A DNA stretch of 12,328 nucleotides. Origin: an uncultured Eubacteriales bacterium. Lineage in GTDB: Bacteria > Bacillota > Clostridia > UMGS1883 > UMGS1540. Where the stretch lies: positions 1-12,328 of the forward strand of contig USAP01000034.1 in the NCBI GenBank assembly GCA_900552775.1. The letters run 5' to 3'. Made by a program: the position numbers and the translations under genes. The number at the start of each line of letters is the position of its first letter. Position 1 is the stretch's first letter. The notes beneath the pieces are model-generated. The model made no database searches. It saw nothing but the letters and a program-made list of their open reading frames with translations, and was not told where the DNA came from. Positions 6,200-12,328 of this stretch are shown here, piece by piece.

Positions 6200-7144
6200 T
6201 TAGTTTTCGCCGTAAACCTTTTTAATTGTCTCAATTACCCTTGTCCCGAACTCCGGAGTGGGAATTGTGCTTTCTTTACCTTCAATATATCTTACAAACT
6301 GGTGCAGCTGCTTTACAAACGGAGGGTACTCCTCTGTGAATTCATAAGGCTCAAACTTTCCTTTTGTCGCGATTTCTATATTGTTTGAGTTATATACCCT
6401 GACTGCTCCGTCGCGGAAATAATATGTTGTTTCGTTAACTTCAAAGTCGCTGTACGCCGAATATGTCATAACAGATGAAATGCCGTTTTCAAACTCAAGA
6501 TAAACCTGTGCATGACCCTCAACATCATACCCGTCAAGAAGGTTGCCGCAGTTGGCGTGAAGGCTTGTGATTTTTGTATCTCCCATAAGAGTGAACAGCT
6601 TATCGAGACCGTGCGCTCCGTAGTTCATCATAATTCCGCCGCCTGCAAGCTTCTTGTCTAAAAACCAGCGCGGACGTGATTCGCTGAAATAATTCGTATT
6701 TCTTCTCTCGTTTATCATTGCAAGCTTGCCGAATTTTTCTTCTTTGTACATATTTCTGAGGACTTCGTTTGCACCGAAAAATCTCTGCACATGTCCTATC
6801 GCAAGCTTTGCGCCGTTTTTATCTGCCGTTTCTTTCATTTTTACACATTCCGAAACCGAGGTTGCCATTGGCTTTTCGCAAAGCACGTGTATTCCTTTTT
6901 CAAGAAAATAACAGCTTACTTCACAGTGAAGAAAATGCGGAAGGTTTATTATAACCGCGTCTATGCTTTCCTTAATTTCCTTATAATCCGTATAAAAAGG
7001 AACGCCGTATTCCTTTGCCGCAGACTCGGCTTTTTCCGGATTTACGTCAACAACCGCCGCTATTTCACATTCGTCCGACTGCGAAATCGTGCGCAAATGC
7101 GTGTGACCTATTATTCCTGTACCTATTACTCCTATTTTATACAT
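6200..7144 (-). CDS. Gfo/Idh/MocA-family NAD(P)-dependent oxidoreductase
   Basis: This 314-aa cytoplasmic dehydrogenase has an N-terminal Rossmann fold: GTGIIG at 8-13, and D33 after the second strand, which favours NAD. NLPHFLHCE leads to the hallmark EKP at 90-92. The C-terminal substrate domain carries AGGGIMMNYGAHGLD (167-181), where N174, H178 and D181 match the catalytic triad region (usually D/N-x3-H-x2-D). It should oxidise or reduce a sugar, inositol or glycoside hydroxyl at the expense of NAD(P). The ATG overlaps the TGA of the SDR gene by one base (TGATG), with GGAGG at 7154-7158, so the two are translationally coupled. Together with the following TIM-barrel isomerase it resembles oxidise-then-isomerise or eliminate pairs known from inositol and keto-glycoside catabolism. 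The exact substrate is unknown. Confidence 0.92.
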   Translation of the reverse strand: MYKIGVIGTGIIGHTHLRTISQSDECEIAAVVDVNPEKAESAAKEYGVPFYTDYKEIKESIDAVIINLPHFLHCEVSCYFLEKGIHVLCEKPMATSVSECVKMKETADKNGAKLAIGHVQRFFGANEVLRNMYKEEKFGKLAMINERRNTNYFSESRPRWFLDKKLAGGGIMMNYGAHGLDKLFTLMGDTKITSLHANCGNLLDGYDVEGHAQVYLEFENGISSVMTYSAYSDFEVNETTYYFRDGAVRVYNSNNIEIATKGKFEPYEFTEEYPPFVKQLHQFVRYIEGKESTIPTPEFGTRVIETIKKVYGEN

Positions 7145-8163
7145 CAGTACTTACCTCCTCTTTCCTCAAAATGAGTGGGTTTTCCGAGGGCTCTTCCGCC
7201 CGAAAGAATCCATTCCGCCTGCCATTTTATAAGTGTTTTTGCGGAAACCGACGGATATCCGAAAACAGATACGGCGCGGCTTGCGTCGTTTAAGTATGCC
7301 ATGCCGCTCTCTTCTCCCGAAAAAACGGGTTCCTTTCCGAAATATTTTCCGAATTCTTCAGCGGTTTTGCGAACCGACAGTGTCTCGGGGCCGGTTACGT
7401 TCATAATTTCAACATCGCTTGATGCGTGAAGTAACCCGCGAAGTGCAATTTCGTTTGCAGTTCCCTGCCATATTATATTAAAGCACGGTGTTGTAAGTGA
7501 AATCGGCGTGCCGTTTAGAACGCTTGAAGCAATATCATACAAAACGCCGTATCTTAAATCCGCCGCAAAATTAAGTCTGTATATAAATACTTTTGTACCG
7601 AATTTATGCGCCGCATATTCAAATGAACGCTCGCGCGCGAGGCAGCTCTGCGTATATTCGCCTATCGGTCCGGGCTTTGTTTCCTCCGTGCATCCCGCCG
7701 TATGAAGCGGAACAAGCGGATAAACATTTCCCGAAGAGAAAACAACCATGGAAGCGCCTTTAAATTTTTCTCCCACGTGTGCCGGCAAAACACTATTCAT
7801 CGCCCATGTCTGCCATTCATTTCCGTCCGTGCCAAATTTTTTTCCTGCCATATAAATAATGTTTTTAACATCGGGAAGTGCATTAAGCTGCTCCGTATTA
7901 AGAAGGTCGCACTTTATAATTTCAACGCCGTTGTCGCTGAGAAGCTTTGCGGCAATTTCATCCCCGAATCTTGAAACGGCATAAACCTTTTTATCTATAC
8001 CTGCTTCTTTTATTGCGTTTTTCGCCAAAACGCACAGCGTCGGACCCATTTTTCCGCCCGCGCCGAGCACCATTATATCTCCTTCTATTTTGGCTATATC
8101 CTCTACAAGCTCCTTTGAGGGAGTTGTGAGCAGCGCATTAAGTTTTTCTTCTGTCCATGTCAT
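7144..8163 (-). CDS. Atypical extended SDR, NAD-dependent epimerase/dehydratase-like
   Basis: This 339-aa protein has a Rossmann fold of the extended SDR class. An N-terminal helix is followed by GAGGKMG (34-40, nucleotide binding), CDLL (85-88), the NIIYMAGKKFG strand and VVFSSGNVYP (140-149) with the family Ser. The usual YxxxK catalytic pair is altered: the Tyr is found as GEYTQSC (168-174), with C174 where Lys should be. From memory, GEY-xx-SCL-x-RER is recurrent in related sugar-cluster epimerases, so this may be a subfamily trait and not damage. It probably changes a sugar or aldonate by NAD-dependent oxidation, epimerisation or dehydration. AAGGAGT precedes the ATG. It is first of three tightly coupled enzyme genes, separated from the upstream binding-protein gene by a 161-bp gap with a nested hairpin. 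Confidence 0.85.
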   Translation of the reverse strand: MTWTEEKLNALLTTPSKELVEDIAKIEGDIMVLGAGGKMGPTLCVLAKNAIKEAGIDKKVYAVSRFGDEIAAKLLSDNGVEIIKCDLLNTEQLNALPDVKNIIYMAGKKFGTDGNEWQTWAMNSVLPAHVGEKFKGASMVVFSSGNVYPLVPLHTAGCTEETKPGPIGEYTQSCLARERSFEYAAHKFGTKVFIYRLNFAADLRYGVLYDIASSVLNGTPISLTTPCFNIIWQGTANEIALRGLLHASSDVEIMNVTGPETLSVRKTAEEFGKYFGKEPVFSGEESGMAYLNDASRAVSVFGYPSVSAKTLIKWQAEWILSGGRALGKPTHFEERGGKY

Positions 8164-8223
8164 AAAAAAACACTCCTTTTTTTAATTATTGGCGATATTT
8201 CATTTTTTTAACCGTTTTTGAGT

Positions 8224-8306
8224 AAAAAAAACAAAAGCCTTGGGAAAAAGGGGAAATCCCCCTTTTTCCCGATGGAGAAGAAAGATTATTTGCTTTCAGG
8301 CTTTTG
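8224..8306 (-). terminator. Nested hairpin terminator/attenuator between binding-protein and enzyme genes
   Basis: In the 161-bp gap, an outer pair CAAAAGCCT (8232-8240) / AGGCTTTTG (8298-8306) encloses an inner 12-bp hairpin, GGGAAAAAGGGG (8242-8253) against CCCC-TTTTT-CCC (8259-8270). On the minus strand the outer stem is followed by eight T residues (8231-8224). It lies about 20 bp past the stop of the binding-protein gene. No promoter is visible between it and the SDR start, so the three enzymes probably depend on read-through. Such partial terminators commonly keep a binding protein more abundant than its operon partners. That function is inference. Confidence 0.75.
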
Positions 8307-8324
8307 AGTTAAAAAATAAAGTAA

Positions 8325-9950
8325 TTATCTGTTTTCGTAACGCTTGTATGCATCATTTCTGAATTTCAAAGCGTCTTCAATGCCGAAGTCTTTCAGCTGC
8401 TGAACATATGCGTCAAATTCGTCAAGAGATCTCTCTCCGGTGATAAACTTGATTGTCTGTTCCTCAACATATGTGCTGAGATTTGTCTGTATATCGGCGT
8501 CTTTATCAGATTCTGAATCAAGAACGTAAAGCTGCGGCAGAATATGATCTCTCATATTTGTTTTGCCCCAAGCCTTCTGAGCGTCCTTCTGCTGCTGTGT
8601 CTGGTAGAACTGCTCAATGTATCTTGTGTCTTGAACCATGATGCCGTTATAGCATGCACGTGTGTAAAGACCGAGTGCATTTGTAACGGTAAGTCCGTCC
8701 GGATTGTTCAGAATAAGGTCTGTATACTGAGGATATTTCTCGCCGTCTTTGTCAACCCAGTTGTAGCTTTCACCTTCGATACCGAAGTTGAAGAGGTTGT
8801 GACCTTCTTCCGTGAATCCGTAATCGAGGAAGCGTGCCGCAAGTTCTATATTAGAACACTTTGTATTGATTGCAGTACCGCAGTCCATACGAACAGAAGC
8901 GGAAATAGACGAATATTCAGCATTTTCACCGGATCTTGTTGAGGGGAACTGTGTTCCTACCAAATCAAATCCGTCTTTGCCGCCGGCCGCTTTAATCCAC
9001 TGACCGATACCGGAGCCTGCCCAGCCTGTTACAGCGCCTGCTCTGCCGTTTAATACTTTATTGTCAACAGCCTTTGAATCAACAACAGCAATGTCTTTGT
9101 CTATAAGACCTTTTTTATACCAGTCGTTCATCTTGACAAGGAAATCCTTGTATGCGGGCTGAGCCTGTCCGTAAACAACTTCACCATCGTTGAGGTAGTA
9201 ATTATATGACAGGTTGAAGCCGGGCATAAACGTCTGCTGCAAATCGTAAAGCGTACCTGTGTAGGGCGCTTCAACACCGTTGTCTTTAAATGTCTGAAGA
9301 ACTTTCTCCCATTCGTCAATTGTTGTGGGAGCGGAAAGATTATATTTCTTCAGCCAGTCCGCACGGAGCGTGGGACCGTATGCAACCTGAAGAATACCGT
9401 CTTCCATCAAGAACGGGAATGCATAGTAAGAACCGGAGTCGGACTTAACCTGCTTATCCCAGTTTTCGTTTTCTTTGAGAACCTTTGTAAGCGCCGGAGC
9501 GAATTTTTCAAAAACTTCGTTAAGTTTTAAAATATAACCTTCGTTTATAGCAACATCAGGTCCGCCGGGATAGTTGTTCCACCCATAGTTTACAAGATCC
9601 GGAAGCTCATCCGAAGCCAAGAGAAGCTGAAACTGCTCCGTGTCCTGTCCCTCTGTGGGGTGAACATATTCAACGTTAACACCTGTGTTTTCAGCAATTT
9701 TCTTGCCGAGAGGCGTATCTGCAAAATTTTCATATTTATGCGTCCATGCAGCGGATGAACCCATCCAGTATGTAAGCTTGTCATCGCATTTTACAGGATA
9801 TATAGCGTCCCCGTTCAATACAACCTCAGAACCGTTGTTAATATCAACGTCTGTGGCTGTGCTGCCGCCTTTTTTGCAGGCGGTGAAAGATGAAGCCGCA
9901 ACAAGCATAGCCGTGCCGAGTGCAAGCTTCTTAAGTGTTTTCTTGTTCAT
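8325..9950 (-). CDS. Lipoprotein extracellular solute-binding protein of an ABC sugar transporter (LplA-like), copy 2
   Basis: This 541-aa lipoprotein is a paralogue of the protein at 3624-5246, about 80% identical by eye over the full length. The signal peptide begins MNKKTLKKLALGTAMLVAAS and ends FTA-C25, followed by a KKGGS linker. Conserved runs in both copies include NGSEVVLNGDAIYPVKCDDK near the N terminus and GERSLDEFDAY near the C terminus. They differ where ligand contacts are plausible: GSSAAWTHKY versus GQSIVWTHMY, VNYGW versus IQYSW, TGWAGSG versus QAWNGSG and SSISAS versus SYVSNP. ATG has GGAGG at 9957-9961. It sits 62 bp past the aldolase-family gene without a visible promoter, so it is probably co-transcribed from 11119-11147. 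It should feed the substrate that the flanking enzymes degrade, together with a permease encoded elsewhere. Confidence 0.92.
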   Translation of the reverse strand: MNKKTLKKLALGTAMLVAASSFTACKKGGSTATDVDINNGSEVVLNGDAIYPVKCDDKLTYWMGSSAAWTHKYENFADTPLGKKIAENTGVNVEYVHPTEGQDTEQFQLLLASDELPDLVNYGWNNYPGGPDVAINEGYILKLNEVFEKFAPALTKVLKENENWDKQVKSDSGSYYAFPFLMEDGILQVAYGPTLRADWLKKYNLSAPTTIDEWEKVLQTFKDNGVEAPYTGTLYDLQQTFMPGFNLSYNYYLNDGEVVYGQAQPAYKDFLVKMNDWYKKGLIDKDIAVVDSKAVDNKVLNGRAGAVTGWAGSGIGQWIKAAGGKDGFDLVGTQFPSTRSGENAEYSSISASVRMDCGTAINTKCSNIELAARFLDYGFTEEGHNLFNFGIEGESYNWVDKDGEKYPQYTDLILNNPDGLTVTNALGLYTRACYNGIMVQDTRYIEQFYQTQQQKDAQKAWGKTNMRDHILPQLYVLDSESDKDADIQTNLSTYVEEQTIKFITGERSLDEFDAYVQQLKDFGIEDALKFRNDAYKRYENR

Positions 9951-10012
9951 GAAATACCTCCAAATTTTATCTTCTCCATCAATATAAAAAATAAAAGGAT
10001 ATGTGCCAAAAA

Positions 10013-11068
10013 TTATTTGATTTTAGCTTTCCAGCTTTCTATGTTTTCCTTTACGAACTCATCATCGCAAAGGTGTGGGTACATTGCGCAAACTCTGTCT
10101 ATTTCCTCCGCCTGACCGGGCGAAAGCTTTTCATCGGGATTTAAACATCTGGTGCTTTTCATAAGCCCCTGTCTATATAAAACCTCGTGTATGCCGGCAA
10201 TGCAGCCCGCAAAGCCGTTTGCAACGTCAAAGAGAGCGCCGTTGGCGTCCGTTATCTGTGCGGCAAGCGTCAGCGTTTTCGCGCTTACTTCACCGTTTTT
10301 AATCTCGGAAAAAATCTCGCATACTCTGTGCGCCCATGCCGACCAGTGACCGAGCAGACCGCCCATGAATCTGCGTGTTATCTCCCTGCCTTCAACGTTG
10401 AATTTGTATTCTGTTGTAAGATCAACTATAATATTGTCGTCATTACCCGTGTAAAGAGTAATCTCATCGCTTCGGCTTGAAAGCGATGCCGCTCTTACAA
10501 CATCAATTGTGGAATATCTGTCAAACGACGCGCATTTAACGGCAACAACTCCGTGCACCTCGCAAACCTTTTCCCAGTAGCCGTATGAAAATCTTCTTCC
10601 TCCTACGGCAGTCTGAAGGTAAAATGCAATAACCGGCATAACCTTTGCCACAGCTTTCGTTCTTTCAACCAGATATTCTTCGCTCATATCGTTTAAACCG
10701 CCGGGGCTTAAAAGCACCGCGTCAAACCCGAGCTCTTTTGCGGTTTCAGCCTCGCGCACAGCCTGCTCCGTTTTACCGCAGACGCCCGAAACTTTAACCA
10801 CTGTTTTGCCTGTTTCCTTTTCGAACCTGGCAATTTCTCCGGAAACCGTTTTTAAAACCGTTTCAAAAAGATCTATGCCTTTGTCCCTTATTTCGAACTG
10901 CGTAGTATGAACCGCAGTTGCGATTCCGCCTACTCCGGACTCCAGATAATATCTGGTCAGAAGGCGCTGACCCTGCTCATCAAAGACCCCATCATCCGTA
11001 AGCGCCAGCGGCGTTGCAGGAATAACCGTTCCTTTTTTCAAAATTTCAAGTGCTTTTTCTCTGCTCAT
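10013..11068 (-). CDS. DHDPS/NAL-superfamily aldolase or dehydratase (class I, Schiff-base lysine)
   Basis: This 351-aa cytoplasmic enzyme has the TIM-barrel of the dihydrodipicolinate synthase/N-acetylneuraminate lyase family: GTVIPATPLALTDDG at the start, GVGGIATAVHTTQFE (45-59) in place of the canonical GTTGE loop, GFDAVLLSPGG, PVIAFYLQT with Y150 as the expected catalytic Tyr, and VVAVKCAS with K178 as the Schiff-base Lys. The Thr pair for the keto-acid carboxylate seems kept (T55, T56), but the following Gly-Glu is replaced. At 351 aa it is about 50 residues longer than typical DHDPS. It is unlikely to be lysine biosynthetic DapA and more likely a catabolic 2-keto-acid aldolase or dehydratase in sugar breakdown. 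AGGGGCGG precedes the ATG. It is the first gene of the operon and has the only strong promoter upstream of the cluster. Confidence 0.85.
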   Translation of the reverse strand: MSREKALEILKKGTVIPATPLALTDDGVFDEQGQRLLTRYYLESGVGGIATAVHTTQFEIRDKGIDLFETVLKTVSGEIARFEKETGKTVVKVSGVCGKTEQAVREAETAKELGFDAVLLSPGGLNDMSEEYLVERTKAVAKVMPVIAFYLQTAVGGRRFSYGYWEKVCEVHGVVAVKCASFDRYSTIDVVRAASLSSRSDEITLYTGNDDNIIVDLTTEYKFNVEGREITRRFMGGLLGHWSAWAHRVCEIFSEIKNGEVSAKTLTLAAQITDANGALFDVANGFAGCIAGIHEVLYRQGLMKSTRCLNPDEKLSPGQAEEIDRVCAMYPHLCDDEFVKENIESWKAKIK

Positions 11069-11096
11069 ATTACCGCCCCTTTATAAAAAATACAAT

Positions 11097-11116
11097 AAGT
11101 AACTCTTTGGTTACTT
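11097..11116. promoter_or_regulatory. Palindromic operator at the transcription start of the catabolic operon
   Basis: AAGTAAC (11097-11103) and GTTACTT (11110-11116) are perfect inverted repeats around 6 bp. With the -10 box at 11119-11124 on the minus strand, the start site near 11112 falls inside the palindrome, so a bound repressor would block initiation. The cognate regulator (for example a GntR- or LacI-type protein) is not encoded in the window. Confidence 0.65.
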
Positions 11117-11118
11117 TT

Positions 11119-11147
11119 ATATTACCACACTCCCTTCATATTGTCAA
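11119..11147 (-). promoter_or_regulatory. Strong sigma-A promoter of the catabolic operon
   Basis: On the minus strand a perfect TTGACA (11147-11142), a 17-bp spacer and TAATAT (11124-11119) lie about 45 bp before the ribosome binding site of the aldolase-family gene. The 3' end of the acyltransferase gene is 64 bp further upstream, and no terminator is obvious between them. Confidence 0.88.
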
Positions 11148-11210
11148 GTATTATTTTAAAACATTTGGCTGTTAGTGTCAATAGAATTTAAGAAAGATTT
11201 GCACATCATC

Positions 11211-12293
11211 TCATTTATACAGATATAACAGCGGTTTAAAATGTTTTGAAAGCTTTATGACAGCTTTTGCAAGGCAAACGGAAGCCGCAAATGTAAACAA
11301 ATAGGCGGCAACAGAATTGTCTGCAGCTGCATGAAATACCGGAACAATTTCAAGTATTTCTACAAAAATCATATGCGAAAAATATATAAGGGCAGACATT
11401 GCCCGAAGTTCTTTGTATATGCCTTTGTCCGTCAGCCGTATGTTAGCGGCAGTATAAAAAGAAAAAAACACCGTCGGAATAAGACCGAGATACATGTCAT
11501 ATTCCCTTATCCACGAAAGACGCGTTAGTACAAAAACCTCCGCACCGTAAAAAATAAAAGAAACACACATGCACAAAAATGCTGTTTTCACTTTCATTTT
11601 AAAGCCGTGCCTTGCAAAGTACATACCCATCATAATGAAAAGCAGTCCTTCGCACAAGCCGTTTCTTGTTGTTTCAAAAAATCTTTTTATTTGCAGCAGA
11701 AAATTCCAGAGCCATGTCACACTTTTAAGCGGTACAATAAGACCGAACCAGCTCTGGGCACAAAGGCCGAGACAGTACATCGCAAATGAAAAAATTGCAA
11801 TTGCACGCGGCTTTACACCTGCCGACAGCAAACACAGCAAAATAACATATGCCCATATCATTGCATTTAAATACCATAAATGTCCGTAGCTTGTGCTCAG
11901 CACAAACCTAAACAAATAGTATTTCAAAAAGTCCAAAATGTTTACGTGTCCCATTATTTCCGCCGTATGATAATAAGCAAACGGCGCATAAATAACAGAC
12001 CAGATAATATAAAGTCTTATTATTCTTTTTACATACGCGCCTATCACGCTTTTGTCCAATTCGCCATTTTCTTTATATGCTTTTATAAATACAAAGTACG
12101 AGGATGAAATAAAAAAGAACGGAACGGCAACACGCGCTGCGAAATTCACAACTGCAAAGTTGAGCATCCAATTCACAGATGTAAGCGGCGGAACATGTAT
12201 TGTCACAACAAGCGCCGCGCATAAAAATTTTATAACATCGATGAAATTATATTTTTTCAACACCTTTTTTGACGGTTTGTCCGCGTATTCCAT
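11211..12293 (-). CDS. Membrane acyltransferase (Acyltransferase 3 family)
   Basis: This 360-aa integral membrane protein transfers acyl groups to surface carbohydrates or related substrates. The N-terminal motif FIDVIKFLCAALVVTIHV (17-34) carries the conserved Asp (D19) and His (H33), with Lys in place of the more usual Arg at 22. ARVAVPFFFISSSYF (53-67) matches the second hallmark. About ten hydrophobic helices follow, with RIIRLYIIWSVIY and GHLWYLNAMI as further family-like segments. The full family length is present. AAAGGAGA precedes the ATG, and TATAAT lies at 12321-12326. It is transcribed toward the catabolic operon but separated by 142 bp that include that operon's own promoter. The acceptor and acyl group cannot be told from sequence. 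Confidence 0.88.
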   Translation of the reverse strand: MEYADKPSKKVLKKYNFIDVIKFLCAALVVTIHVPPLTSVNWMLNFAVVNFAARVAVPFFFISSSYFVFIKAYKENGELDKSVIGAYVKRIIRLYIIWSVIYAPFAYYHTAEIMGHVNILDFLKYYLFRFVLSTSYGHLWYLNAMIWAYVILLCLLSAGVKPRAIAIFSFAMYCLGLCAQSWFGLIVPLKSVTWLWNFLLQIKRFFETTRNGLCEGLLFIMMGMYFARHGFKMKVKTAFLCMCVSFIFYGAEVFVLTRLSWIREYDMYLGLIPTVFFSFYTAANIRLTDKGIYKELRAMSALIYFSHMIFVEILEIVPVFHAAADNSVAAYLFTFAASVCLAKAVIKLSKHFKPLLYLYK

Positions 12294-12320
12294 CTTAATC
12301 TCCTTTGTTTTTATTTTTTT

Positions 12321-12326
12321 ATTATA
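12321..12326 (-). promoter_or_regulatory. Possible -10 box for the acyltransferase gene
   Basis: TATAAT on the minus strand, 27 bp before the start codon and just upstream of a T/A-rich stretch and AAAGGAGA. The -35 region would fall beyond the window edge, so the promoter cannot be completed. Confidence 0.4.
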
Positions 12327-12328
12327 CT

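Noticed and set aside
10013..11068. dapA (lysine biosynthesis) for the DHDPS-like gene
   Set aside because: The GTTGE loop is altered, the protein is longer than DapA and all neighbours are sugar-catabolic.

Overview
The window looks like chromosomal DNA of a Gram-positive gut-type Clostridium relative (Oscillospiraceae/Ruminococcaceae-like). This is inferred from strong GGAGG ribosome binding sites, sigma-A-like promoters, LplA-type lipoprotein solute-binding proteins, a tRNA-Pro with an encoded CCA end, and phage and mobile-element families typical of Clostridia. No species can be named from the sequence. Two unlike regions meet at the tRNA-Pro gene (3432-3508, minus strand).

Left region (1-3240, genes on plus): an accessory, probably mobile-element-derived stretch. 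It starts with a leader of overlapping hairpins and a 36-codon cationic, hydrophobic peptide ORF (127-237). A putative amidoligase with three N-terminal zinc-binding repeats (262-1365) follows 24 bp later, and after a 1-bp gap comes a stand-alone class II glutamine amidotransferase (1367-2263). Next is genetic wreckage: a serine recombinase whose start codon has decayed to ACG and whose frame is broken, joined in frame to the back half of a CHAP-type phage endolysin (2317-3106), and then perhaps a scrap of an integrase tail. Toward the tRNA lie a minus-strand terminator, a structured repeat-like element and the terminator of the tRNA gene. The 3' end of the tRNA faces this debris, as expected of an old integration site.

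Right region (3510-12328, all genes on minus): a carbohydrate or sugar-acid catabolic cluster. A sigma-A promoter with a palindromic operator on its start site (11097-11147) drives a DHDPS/NAL-family aldolase or dehydratase, a lipoprotein solute-binding protein, an atypical SDR epimerase/dehydratase, a Gfo/Idh/MocA oxidoreductase and a TIM-barrel sugar isomerase/epimerase. A second, closely related solute-binding protein follows from its own promoter. A large nested hairpin with a T tract sits between the first binding protein and the SDR gene and probably lowers expression of the enzymes relative to the abundant binding protein. The pathway substrate cannot be named: the mix (keto-acid aldolase fold, SDR, Gfo/Idh/MocA, xylose-isomerase-like barrel) fits oxidation, isomerisation and cleavage of an unusual sugar or glycoside. 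No ABC permease or regulator gene is in the window. The outermost gene is a separate membrane acyltransferase.

The most interesting parts are the peptide/amidoligase/GATase module, which looks like an ATP- and glutamine-dependent peptide- or metabolite-modifying system; the uncharacterised catabolic operon with diverged binding proteins; and compact regulatory DNA such as a terminator whose stem carries the -35 box of the tRNA promoter.
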